Assembly: GCA_037176725.1 (NCBI GenBank)
Contig: JAZBRS010000077.1
Coordinates: 496,001 to 560,000 of the forward strand
From: Posidonia oceanica
Lineage: Eukaryota; Streptophyta; Magnoliopsida; Alismatales; Posidoniaceae
DNA: 64,000 nt
Direction: 5' to 3'
Shown here: piece after piece, positions 22,101 through 32,576 of the stretch
Position numbering within the stretch: the stretch's first letter is position 1
Layout of the letters: each line of letters opens with the position of its first letter
Made by a program: the position numbers and the translations under genes
The notes under the pieces: model-generated
What the model was told of the DNA's origin: nothing
Databases searched by the model: none
Seen by the model: only the letters and a program-made list of their open reading frames with translations

Positions 22101-23681
22101 TTTTTCTTCTTGGTCTCCTATTGTTGTCCCTCTCTCCTAGGGTTGCTAGGGTTTTATATTCAGTGGGGAGGAGATGAGGGCCATTGGATGAGGGTCAGAT
22201 GGGATTAGGATTTGGTTTTTTTAAATTTTTTTTTCTTTCTTTTGAATGGCACTAGGGTTTGGGTTTTAATGCATGGGTTTAGGTCTTTTTTTTTTGTTTT
22301 CTCTTGAATGGCACAAGGGTTTGGGTTTTAAAGGTTTTGGATTTGGTTTTGGTTGGAGCTTAGGGTTTGCATGAGATATTGGTTTGGTTTTTTTAGTGGA
22401 ATTAGGGTTTTGGGTTTAGAGATGGGTTTAGGTGTGGTTTCTATCTAAGTTTTCTAGGGTTTAGGTGTTTTGATTTGTCCTAAGTCTTCTAGGTTTTTGT
22501 GCTTTGATTTAACCTAAGTTTTCTAGGTTTTTGTGCTTTGATTTAACCTAAGTTTTCTAGGTTTTTGTGCTTTGAATTACCCTAAGTTTCCTAGGTTTTT
22601 TTTTATTCTAAGTTATGGGTTTGGTTTCTAGGTTTTGTGTTTGGTCCCTAGGGTTTATGTGTGTAGTGACTCTAGGGTTTTCCTAGGGCTTTGATTCTAA
22701 GTTTTGATGAACGGGTTTAGGTGTGGATTTCCTAGAATTTCTAGGGTTAGGTGAGTGGTTTTTGGTTTTGAAAAGAGTGTGATTTTAGGGTTTGGTTTGA
22801 GGGTTTGTTTTGGGGTTTGGAAGGAGTATGATTTGGAGTTTGGTTTTAGGTTTTAGGATTTGAAGGTTTAGGGTTTAGGGCTTTTGGTGTTGGGTTTTTG
22901 GTTATAAAATGGAAGTAGGAAATGAGAGAAAGAAAGGAAGAAGGAAATAAAGAAAGAGAGGAAGAGAAGAAAAGAAATTAAAGATCAAATAACATGGGAT
23001 AAGATAAAATAAAATAAAAATAAAGATAAAATAGAGGGAAGAGAGGGGAATAAAGTGGACCCATTGGAGAGCAAGAAAAGAGGAAAGAAAGAGAAGAAAA
23101 GAAGGAGGATAAGGAGGAGAATGAAAAGAATAATCAGGAGAGAGAAAAAGGATAATCAGGAGAGAGAAAAGGATAATCTGAAGAGAAAGAAGGTGAAAGG
23201 CTTGGGTTTGGATGGGGTTTTTTTTGTGTGTGACCTAGGGCTTCTAGGGTTTGACCTAGGGTTTAATCTAGGGTTTTCTAAGGTTTTAAATGGGATTTTT
23301 GAAGGGTTTTTGGAAGGTTTAGGGTTTAGGTTTTGAAATGGGTTTTGGTTTAGGATTTGGATTGGACTTCAGGATTGTTTTACCTAGGTTTTCTAGAGTT
23401 TTTGAATGGTTTTCTAGGTTGAAGAAAGGATGGGTTTTCTTAGGTTTTTTGTGTAGTTTTCGAGTTAGGGTTTTGAGAGGGTTTTGATGTGGTTTTGGTT
23501 TAAAAATGGGTGTTGTTCTAAGTTTGTTTTTGGGGTTTGATTTGGAGTTTGGTTTAGGGTTTGTGATTTTGGTTGTGAAAATGGGTGTGGGTTTAAGGTT
23601 TAGTGTTTAGGGTTTTGGGTGTTGGGTTTGAGTCCACCAGAGAAGTGCCACTAATGCTGGAGTCAAAATGGGGTGTCTACA
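19126..23681 (-). mobile_element. E2 5' LTR (4556 bp)
   Basis: Partner of 5812-10321 with the same layout. It has intact termini TGTAGACA..CGCTACA on the element strand. Differences from the left copy include one extra unit of the TAGGTTTTTGTGCTTTGATTT repeat near 22497-22575 and single-base changes scattered throughout. Confidence 0.93.
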
Positions 23682-24015
23682 GTGCCCGCCAAAGGGGTAC
23701 AGAAATCGAGGAAGCAAAAGGGAGAGATCCTATGCAAGAGGCAGCCACAAAAAGCTGAATTCCCGAGATGGGAATGCCCTGGGATGTAACAAATGGCGAC
23801 GCTCCTGGAGCCCGAGTGGCGGTCACCGCAGTTAACTCGATGACAAGCTCCAAATCGACCGGGGTGTGCCCTTGTTCTAGATAGAGAGGCTGAGATGTTT
23901 CTTGCACCAGAAATGGTAAGGAGATAGCAGACGTCAAAGCAAGGGAAAGAGGGACCGAAGTCGGTATCTCCCCTGACACCAAAGAGGAAGAAGGCTCGCC
24001 GGTATGCTGGGCCAT
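23682..24015 (-). pseudogene. gag: E3 gag, N-terminal part (broken)
   Basis: Begins with the conserved ATG ending at 24015 (M-A-Q) and the preceding SRS-like residues also seen in E1 and E2. The segment is Pro/Ser/Thr-rich like the N-terminus of the E1 Gag. It is cut by the E2 insertion at 23682 and continues at 5811. The GTGCC at 23682-23686 is the duplicated target. Confidence 0.85.
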
Positions 24016-25155
24016 AATAGACAGCGAGCGAGTGCAAAGGGGTCTGCGGCTGAGAGCAGAAACACAAGACCTAAGGAGAGCTTTTGTCGGAGGCGATAGA
24101 TAGCTCAAAGATAGAGAGGAGGGACACTCGAGATCCTGACTAAAGGAACTCGCACCTACCTACAAAACAACAGACGCGTCAGAGTATGTACGCAAAAAGA
24201 GTTATTAGGGGTGGCATGAATGGCACGCGCGCAAATGAATGCCCTAATATGCGCTCTCTCACCATGCATGTCCTGAGTAGATGACCTACTAGGACACACT
24301 CATGGGTAATGGGATTTATTGACTCTAGGTCAGAAAGTAAGGCTCCCATCTAGACCCTGGCCCAGAGCTCAGGTATAACGGGTGGCACAGTAGTGGCCTT
24401 GACCCTGTCAAGGCATGGGCTGTACCCTCTAGTAGCACCGACACGACCCCAGACAAGGGGGGACAGACCGACCTACTTGCCCTGTGCCAAAGCAGCTGAA
24501 CGAGAGACCAGGGCTGTCCTTCTCAGACTAAGTGGGTGGACTCATGGATGAGAAGATGCATGCTTTCTAAAATGATCAGACATGCGATATGCATTAAAGT
24601 TTTTTACTAGCGTTTTATTAACAAAGGGGGAAAATTGCAAGTTCAGCTCTAGTTATGCTTGAATGTTAAATGTTGGCTTTATTGCTATTTTTAAATTAAG
24701 CCAAAGGGGAGCAAGCAGGTTTCTAATATCCTAACATGGCATATGCATGAAGGGGAAAGAAACAGGAAGCCATGGCATGCAGACAATCACACAGGAAGGC
24801 AAAAGGCATGTGCATGGCATGTGCATGTGTATGTGGACATGATAGTGAAAAGAAAACACTCATCATATCAAAAAGCAAGTATGCATAGCATGTGCAGGTG
24901 TAGTGGCATAGCAATTGTGTAAAACAAAGCATTTACTACTCAAAAGGCATGTATAGTGCGACAAGCAAGTATTTAGGCATGTATAATGCATAAATAAAGC
25001 AAGTAAAGGCAATGTAAGCGATAAGGCAAGTAAACAGGAACATGGCAAGCAATAAAGCAAAGAAGCAGGCATAAAGCAAGCAATAAAGCAAGGCAGGGCA
25101 AGCACAAGCAAAAACAATGCAAGCGAAAAGCCAAAGACGAAAGTCGGAGTCTCGA
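24016..25155 (-). other. E3 leader
   Basis: Untranslated leader with the conserved block at 24250-24640 and degenerate GGCATGTGCATGTG repeats. No open frame fits a known protein. Confidence 0.6.
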
Positions 25156-25173
25156 TCTCCAGTGGAGTCGCCA
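25156..25173 (-). other. Primer binding site of E3 (tRNA-Arg)
   Basis: The plus strand reads TCTCCAGTGGAGTCGCCA, two bases different from the recalled tRNA-Arg(ACG) end, with the same one-base spacer before the LTR. Confidence 0.8.
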
Positions 25174-25174
25174 C

Positions 25175-25972
25175 TTTCCTATGACCGCCTTCCTGGCGCC
25201 CCATAGTGGTCCTCGCAACGCTGCCATAGCTCACGGAGCGATCGTGTCGTAGAGGGAAGGGAAGGAGCCACGGTCAGCAGTGAATCTGAGGAGAAACTTG
25301 ACTCAAAAACACTGGGAAAACGTGAATAAAAATAAAGATAAGACAAAAAGGAGTTGCCACCTAGTCTATTATTGGGAAGAAGAGGAAAGCCAAGGAAAAG
25401 CATAGAAAACAAGCAAATGAATGCAATGCTATGCAAAATAGATGACCCGTGTCAAGGACGAGGGCAAAATAGTCACTGCAGGCTAGAGAAAGGGTAAAGA
25501 CTCCTGTTACGTGTGGGGAAGGTGTTAGGCACCCCTGACACGCCTGAGAAGTCGATCTTTCTTGGCTAAAGGCTCGCATATGCCGGATGTCGGCAATTGC
25601 TTGCATTTGCTATACGCCCGTAGGTGATAGATGCCATGCTATGAATGCTTTAACTGCTTAAAGTGCCTAAATGCCATGTATGGAAATTAAACGTGCTGTC
25701 TATGTGCTCAGCAGCGCTGCCAGTGTTCCGAACCGGGCGAACCCTAGTTCGTAAGAACTCCAAACAGTAAGCATCACTGCCCTAATGTGAATGCAAGCGA
25801 TAAAACAAAATGCCGATAAAACCACACAATGCAAAGCGACATGCAAAGGGGAAAGGAAACAAGGGCGGGCACGCAAAACGGTGCAAATGCAAGCAGCATG
25901 CAAAGAAAACAAATGTGGGCATGCAAAACGGTGCGAATGCAAGCGATATGCGAATAAAACAAATGCAAGCGC
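25175..25972 (-). mobile_element. E3 5' LTR, first part
   Basis: Begins directly after the primer site with TTTCCTATG rather than the canonical TGT. By alignment with E2 it lacks roughly the outermost 90 bases. It contains the conserved GGTGTTAGGCACC block (25500-25560), a PBS-like motif (25350-25360) and subrepeats (25780-25972). E1 interrupts it at 25972; it resumes at 53770. Confidence 0.8.
25968..25972. other. Target site duplication of E1, left copy (AGCGC)
   Basis: AGCGC precedes the E1 LTR here and follows the other LTR at 53770-53774. The E3 subrepeat sequence continues smoothly across the two flanks. Confidence 0.95.
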
Positions 25973-26084
25973 TGTAGCGATCCCGATCGGAATCAGGCTC
26001 GCTATTAGCGGCGATTGGATCCGAGGAAGAGGCTCAACTCGAAAACACTTAAAATCGAGGAGAAAAGGGAAAGATAAGACAAAT

Positions 26085-26096
26085 CAGAGTCGCCAC
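26085..26096 (-). other. PBS-like 12-mer inside the E1 LTR
   Basis: CAGAGTCGCCAC is identical to bases 47739-47750, which cover the primer binding site end and spacer of E1. The right LTR has it at 47863-47874, 112 bases from the primer site. Confidence 0.6.
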
Positions 26097-26559
26097 CATG
26101 TCTATTAACGGGAGACAAGGAAAACCGGGGGAAATGCGTGAATTAACGCGCAAAACCAAGCAAGAAATGCAAAGCAAAGCAATGCAAAGGGAAACAAATG
26201 CAAATACATGCAAATGAAATGACTCTAGCCTAGGATAAGGGCAATATGGTCATCGCGGGCCAAAAGACAGGGCAAGGACTCCTGTTACGTGCGGGGAAGG
26301 TGTTAGGCACCCCCGACACGCCCGAGAATCGGTCTTTCTAGGCTTACGCTCGCATACGCAGGGAAATGCAGGATTGAATGCCTATGTGCCTATAAATGCC
26401 TAAATGAATGCTCAAGGAGTGCTCTAAGTGGGAAAATGCAAGGCAGGGAAGTAAACGTGCTCTCTAAGTGCTCAGCTACGCTGTCCGTGTTCCGAACCAG
26501 GCGAAACCTAGCTCGTGAGAACTCCAGGCAGTAAGCATCACAGCCCTATATGTAAATGC

Positions 26560-27290
26560 AGACGAGAAGGCAAAACAGCGTTAAAATCATGCAATGCGAT
26601 CGACATGCAAGAGAAAACGGCGCGAAACACGCAAAACGAGGCGGGAAGCGAACAACGCACGCAAAACGATGCAAAAGAGCGAAACCGATGCGCAAAACAG
26701 GCGAAAAAAGTAAGGCGGCACGCAAAACGAGACAATAAAACAGAATGGCACGTAAAACGGTGCAAAAAGAACGAAACCGGCACGCAAAACAAGAGAAAAA
26801 CAAGACGGTACGCGAAGCGAGACAAGAAAGCAGAATGGCACGCAAAACGGTGCAAAAACGAACGAAAACGGCAGGCAAAATGAGCGAAAAAGCAAGGCGG
26901 CACGCAAAACGAGACAACAAAACGGAATGGCACACAAAACGGTGCAAAAAGACGATTACGAGCACGCGAAATGGTGCCAAAACAGGACGGGCGCGCAAAA
27001 GCAAAGCAGGCACGCAAAACGGTGCAAAAAGACGATTACGAGCACGCGAAATGGTGCCAAAACAGGACGGGCGCGCAAAAGCAAAGCAGGCACGCAAAAC
27101 GGTGCAAAAAGACGATTACGAGCACGCGAAATGGTGCCAAAACAGGACGGACGCGCAAAAGCAAAGCAGGCATGCAAAACGGTGCAAAAAGACGATTACG
27201 AGCACGCGAAATGGTGCCAAAACAGGACGGGCGCGCAAAAGCAAAGCAGGCACGCAAAACGGTGCCAAAACAGCGAAACAAAAACCCCGG
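26560..27290 (-). repeat. E1 LTR subrepeats and four 80-bp tandem units
   Basis: Units of GGCACGCAAAACGGTGCAAA type occupy 26560-26940, followed by four near-identical 80-bp units at 26941-27260 (starts at 26941, 27021, 27101, 27181). Since 80 is not a multiple of three, the array is open in several frames at once. That gives overlapping Lys/Arg-rich translations which are artefacts. Confidence 0.92.
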
Positions 27291-27406
27291 AAAAGCTATG
27301 CGAACGCTAATGCAAAGAAAAAGTTCAGAAGAAGCCAAAAAGAGGTAAGACAGCGCGTGTGTGAGAACAGACGCTGTTCGGGGCCACACAGAGCAGGTGT
27401 AAAGAC

Positions 27407-27731
27407 CTGCAAAGGGGAGAGTGAGCAAACGGAGGGATTACCGCCTCTTTGTGACCGTTTCCCACTAAACTGCTCCACGGTGTGTCTCGCATGCTGCCCA
27501 AAGCTCGCGATGCGATCGAATCGTGGAAAAGGGGGAAAAAGTCGCATTAAGTGGCAAATCCAGGGAAAACACAACGCAAAACACACGGGGAAACGCGAAA
27601 CGGGGATTGGAATTGATGGACAAGAAGAGGGGGGCCTATTCTACATGCTCAAAGAGACCGAAAGCGAAAACGAGGCAAACTATGCAAATGGCATGCGAAT
27701 GAATGCAATGCAAAGGTTCAGGAGGGCATAC
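27407..27731 (-). other. Candidate intron inside the E1 3' LTR (325 nt)
   Basis: On the element strand the donor TTCCAG|GTATGCCC is at 27731 and the acceptor TCTCCCCTTTGCAG|GTCTTT ends at 27407. Sites and length (325 nt) match E4 and E5, although the interior has diverged. Confidence 0.55.
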
Positions 27732-30700
27732 CTGGAAATCCTGGGTTCTGATCTGAAATCTGCTTGGTCCGTGCTGAAGAGCGCTTCGCTGCGGTCGCCT
27801 GGGCAGCTTGTTTGGGAAGATCCAACGGCCGGATAGAAAGATATCGCAGCTTCAGGGCGGAAAGGCCAGAACAGGAGAGAAGGACAGATCTAAGTGTTCA
27901 GGAGGTCCTAGGGGTGTGCAAAAGGGTCCTCCCAGGTGGATGGGAGCTGAGGGGGCTCTGGTGTGTGCGAAAGAAACTTAATGCAAAGCTACATAAATGC
28001 AAATGCATGCAAGATGCCAGAAAAGACAAGGAGGAAGACTTTTAGAAAAAAAAAGGAGTTCAAATGCTATTTTTTAAAAAAGAAAAGGGGCTTAAATGCA
28101 AATTTTTGAAAAGGATGGGGCTTACAGGCAGGGATTCTGAGAACAGGAGGTGGCAGAGGGTAGTTTTGCAAAAAATAGGCTTCAGAACACAGCTTTTAAA
28201 AGTTGGTACGCATCAGAGGAAGTTTTGAAAGCAAATGGCAAGCAGAATGCAATTTTTAAAAACATCAGGGGCTAAAATGCAATTTTTCCAGAAAACAGGG
28301 TCCTGGGGAGTCTGGGAATGCAAGTGGAGGGTCTATATGCAATTTTATAAGAATAGGAGCTAAGATGCAATTTTAGGGGCGAAACGGTCTTTTTACATGA
28401 CTTTAAAAGGATGCAAGGACCTATATGTCATTTTTAAATCATGCAAGGGTCAAGTATGCAATTTTAGATGTAAAATGTGCTCTGAAATTACTGACCATGG
28501 ACTGACATGCAATTTTTGAAAATGCAAGGTTGAAAATGCAACGCAATAAGCTAAGATGCATGCAAAATGATCATTATGCATTTAAAATGGACCTAGATGC
28601 AAAAATTAAAAATCAGAGGGGCAAATGTGCAATGCAGCATGCAAAATGCGAAAATAAACCCTAAGTTCTACAGTGCATTGGACTAAGATACAAAAATAGA
28701 AACTGAGAAGGGCCCAGAACGCAATACAATAAGGCAAACTTACAGCATTTAAATTAAATAATCTACTGTAGGATTCAGATGCAAAAATTAAAAGCAGAGG
28801 GGCTAAAACATAAATTTCTACAACTAGACAGCACAGTGAATGGACTATCATGCAAATACTAAAAACCAGAAACATTTAAAGCAATTTAATAAGATTTTAA
28901 CTTCAATATAACATATGACTTAAGTCATCAGGACCTAAAAGCAATATTGAAAACTTAACGTGATATGGATGCAATGTGGAGAAAATTAACTAAAGTTGCT
29001 GAAAATAAAAAAAAGAAGAACGGCAGCAGCTTACAGCGGGGAGACGGCCGGAGGTCCGCCGGCGACGCTCTGGACAGGCGGAGGAGGGACGACGCGGTGC
29101 GGTGGAGAGCGGGGGGGAACCAGCGTGACGCGGCGGAGGCGGGGGAGACTTGCAGTGGCGTCGGTGGCGGCGGAGACGCGCGGGACGGCTGCTGCGGGGG
29201 TGGCCGGCGCCGGAGAAGAAGGGGACTTCGGCGAGAGATTGCGGGCGGCACAGGCGATGAAAACCCTCGGGGAAAGGTCGAGGAGCAAGAGGGCGACGAG
29301 GGGAATCCCGGGGAGGCTTTCTTCGGCCCTCACGCGCGCCGGAAGAGCCCACCCACCTGGGTGGCTTTCGGCCGGCCGGAGAAGAGTGGGGACGGCGGAG
29401 AACGGCGGCTGCTGCGTTGGGGAGCTCGGGGGGCGTTGCCGGAGGCCCGAGGAGGATGACGGAGGTCTCAGGGGGGTCTTCTACGGCCTGGAGCAAGATC
29501 TGGTTCAGTGGAGGCTTTGCTGTGAAGGCCGAGGTGGGTGCGGCGTTGTGCGGCGTTCCAGGCCGAGGCAAGGGTACGGGCGGCTAGGTGGTTGCTTGGG
29601 GAGTGCGTGGGAGGAATCGGAAGTGGATTTCACTGAGTGTGGAGGAAGTTATGGGAGTTTGAAGTTTTTGGGCAAAAAGAGGACCCAAGTGTTTGTAGTG
29701 GACTGTGAGGAGTGTGGGAGGTTTTAGGACGCGATTTTGGGTGGCTTGGGAAGGTGGTTGCTTGGTGAGTCTGATGGCAAAGTTCTGGGATTTTAGGAGG
29801 CTCGTGGTGGTGGATTTGCAATGAGGAAGGTCGGCAAGATGGTGTTGGGTGCTGAAGAGTTTGGAGCTTGATTCCGGGAAGGTTTGAAGGTGTTTTTCAG
29901 TTCTGGAAGAAGGGTGAGAGAGCTGGGAACTTGGTCTTTCCAGGTGTGAGCCAAAAAAGTCCGGTTGTGAAGGAAATGAAGCCCTTTTTATCTCCTCTCT
30001 CCCTACTGAAATTCAATGGTTTTTGGTCAAGGGGATGGGTTTCTGCCATCTTTGGCAGAGCATGGAGGGGGTTGCTGGTGTGGGTCGTCGGCCACAGGGT
30101 ATGGGAGTGATGGAGGGGAGTCTTGGGTGTCAGGTGGAGGTTTGAAAAAGAAAAACCAATGAGGGAGAGGTCTGTCGTTTCTGTGAGAAGAGGAGAAGAA
30201 GAGAGGAAGAAGAAGAAGAAGGGAAGGAGGGAAAGAGGAGGGGAAGTGCATGGGCCGTGGGTTGTGGGCTTGAGCACAGTAAAAAAAAGAGAAAGAAAAG
30301 AAAATGAAGGGGAGGAAGAGAGGAATGAGAAGTGGGAAAGAAAATAAGGAAGAAGAAGAAAGGAAGAGAAAGGAAATAAAATTAGAAGAAGAAAAATAAA
30401 TTAAAAATAAGTAAAAATACTAGAAAAGTTGTGTTGTGAGTTAGGATTTTAATTAGATTTTTAGTGACTGTTTTTAGGTTAATTAGTGTGTTTTGTGCTT
30501 GATTAGGGTTTTAGGGTTTTGGTTTTGCTTTTAATTAGTTTTTACTTGATTAAGTGTTTGTTAAATCTTTTTAAATTGTTTTAAAAATTGTGTTTTTCTT
30601 GTTGAGCATTTTAGGATGTTGATTAGGATTTTTTAGGATTTATTTTTATATTAATCGGAATGGGTTTTGGGTTTTTAAGTCTTAGTCTTTTTAGGGTTTT

Positions 30701-32014
30701 TCTTTCTTAAGTCTTTTGGATTAGGTTTTTTAATTTTTATTTGCTGATTTTTTTTCTTGATGTTTTTTTAATTAGGTTTCTCTTGTTTGATTAAGAGTCT
30801 TCAAGTCTTTTTGATGTGTTCTTCATCTTTCTTAATTGAGTTCTCAAATCGTTTTCCTTAGGTTTGTTAAGTTAAGCCTTTTCTTTCATTAATTACTCAT
30901 CTTAGTGTTCTTAATTGTTTCACTTCTTTTTTAGGGTTTATTTTTAATTCTTTTGGTAGGGTTTTTACTTTTGGTGGGTCTTGATTTTGTTTTAGTTTTT
31001 TTCTAGATTTTTCAGTATTTTATTTTGGTTTGTTTCGCATTTTTTAGTTTGCATGCTTGATTTTCTTTTTAGCTTGATTTAGTTAAGTTTAAGTTTTTAA
31101 TTGATTGCTTAATGTTTTTTAATTGTTTTCCTTAGAGTTCTGGTTTGTCTCTTTTATGCTTTGGAATTTCATGGATTTTTAGGGGTTTTTATGGATTTTT
31201 GCAAAAGAAAGAAGAGGAAAAGAGAAGGAGGAAGAAAATGGAAAAAGGGAGAAATAAAAGGGAAAGAGATGAGTTGGAGGGAAATGATTTTTTAAAATTC
31301 AGAGAAAATGCTAAAAATAAAATAAAAATAGGAATAAGATAGAGAAGGGATAGAGGCACAAAGGGGGCCCACAGCCAGGCCAGGGAAAGGGCAAGAAGGG
31401 GATGAAAAGGGAGATGATAATCAGGAGAGAGAGAGGAGAGAGAAAATGATAATCCTGGAGAGAGAAAAGGATAATTTGGGTGAATGGAGGTCTTAAAGGT
31501 CTCGGAATGGGGTGAAAATTGGTGAGTGGGTAGTCTAGGGCTTAGGGTATTGGGTCTAAGGTTTTGGTTTGATTCTAAGAGGGTTTTGGAGAGGTTTCAA
31601 GGTGTAGAAAAAGGGGAAATTCACCTAGGTTTTCTAGGGTTTTTGGGAATGGGTTAGGTTTAGAAATTTCTAGGTTCTAGAGTAGGTTTGTTGAGTGGGT
31701 GTTGGTGGATGTTCCTATGGATTTTGGTCAAGTTTTGAGCTCGGGAAGAGGGGTAAAGGCTTAGGTCAAGTTGGCTAGTTTTGAAGGGTAGAAAGGAGGG
31801 TTAGGGTTTGGTTTTGGCTTGGGTTTTGGATGGTTTCAGGGTAAGGTTTTGGGATGGTTTCGGGGTAAGGTTTTGGGGTTAGAAAATGGGTGTGGTTCTA
31901 GGTTTGACTTTGAGGTTTGAGCTGGAGTTTTGATTTGGGAAGAAGGATGAAGAGAAATGTGCGATTTTGGGTTTTTCCTAGCCGCCAGAGAGGTCCGCTA
32001 ATTCAGCCTTGTCG

Positions 32015-32098
32015 AAATGGGGTGTCAACAGATGCCCCTCCCTGAGCGAGGTCAAGGGGACCGAGACCGCTGCTCAGGGTTGACAAGACACCCCATTT
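32015..32098 (-). other. Stem-loop formed by the LTR terminus and the PPT region
   Basis: AAATGGGGTGTC (32015-32026, in the LTR) is the exact reverse complement of GACACCCCATTT (32087-32098). Nested inside, CCCTGAGC (32040-32047) pairs with GCTCAGGG (32072-32079). The purine tract would lie between the two stems as a bulge. E2 keeps shortened versions of both stems. Confidence 0.6.
32031..32046 (-). other. Polypurine tract of E1
   Basis: The element strand reads CTCAGGGAGGGGCATC directly before the TGTTGACA of the 3' LTR. It would survive RNase H and prime plus-strand synthesis. Confidence 0.88.
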
Positions 32099-32576
32099 GA
32101 CCGGAGGGCCAAAAGATTTGCTATTGGCGTGAGTTACTTATTCGGCGGATGCACCGAACGTCGTAGCCCGTTGCCGCAATGCAAGATGCTAGGTGCGGTT
32201 GACTGATGCTAAGTATGCAATGCATGCTGATGCGATGCAAAAATTAGTACAAAAGTTAGTGCAACTAGAAAAGATGCTGATGCCGTGCAAGTGATGCTGA
32301 CGATGTTGAATTAATATGCAATGCTAGCTGAGAAAGTACGGAGACGATGCAAAAGAGAAGATAAAAGGACGCGATGTGGCGCGAGGATCTGGCAGGGAGG
32401 CCAAACTTACGCGACAAAGCGAGGGGAAACAGGGTGCAGCTTGTCCCCGTCTGGGGAACAAGCCAGTAGGAAAGAAAAGAGTGCGAGGGGAGAGAGGCCA
32501 ACTCTCCTATCGCAGAAAGGGGGTGCGTGACTTTGTCTTCCTGGGACAAGGTCACGCCGAAAAGGAGAAAAAAAAT
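32047..32576 (-). other. E1 3' untranslated stretch
   Basis: Apart from the stem arm at 32072-32098 I see no gene or clear repeat. The sequence includes ATGCAA-rich words (32180-32330) resembling the start of the E2 3' region. Confidence 0.5.

Larger units (their letters stand above)
5812..23681 (-). mobile_element. E2: complete gag-only (non-autonomous) Tat/Ogre-like element, 17.9 kb
   Basis: Complete unit with two long LTRs (5812-10321 and 19126-23681), a perfect 5-bp target duplication, a tRNA-Arg primer site (19107-19124) and a polypurine tract beside the left LTR (10322-10337). The 8.8-kb interior holds a leader, a decayed gag, an intron-like segment and a long 3' region of tandem hairpin repeats. 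I can find no protease, reverse transcriptase, RNase H or integrase motif. The LTRs differ by several small indels and scattered transitions, so E2 is older than E1. It resembles gag-only elements mobilised in trans; E1 or a relative is a plausible helper. Confidence 0.93.
25973..32030 (-). mobile_element. E1 3' LTR (6058 bp)
   Basis: Plus-strand order: U5 end with conserved block (25973-26560), subrepeats and 80-bp array (26560-27290), candidate intron (27407-27731), A-rich AAATGCAATT array (28030-28960), GC-rich patch (29030-29470), G-rich segment (29470-30170), GA-rich and T-rich low complexity (30180-31480), and telobox-rich end (31490-31990). No protein-coding gene is supported inside. 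The long frames around 26745-27836 come from the repeats. Confidence 0.95.

Noticed and set aside
26941..27260. CRISPR-like regular repeats
   Set aside because: Units are contiguous 80-bp tandem copies without unique spacers and lie in a plant LTR.
26745..27836. Lys/Arg-rich open frame of 363 codons (and its twin at 48523-49671)
   Set aside because: It lies antisense in the E1 LTR, and most of it is the 80-bp and subrepeat array. Overlapping frames there are equally open, which marks a composition artefact.
28990..29727. Overlapping long frames on both strands in the GC-rich LTR segment of E1
   Set aside because: GC-rich DNA lacks stop codons in several frames; both LTR copies show the same set, and none resembles a known protein.
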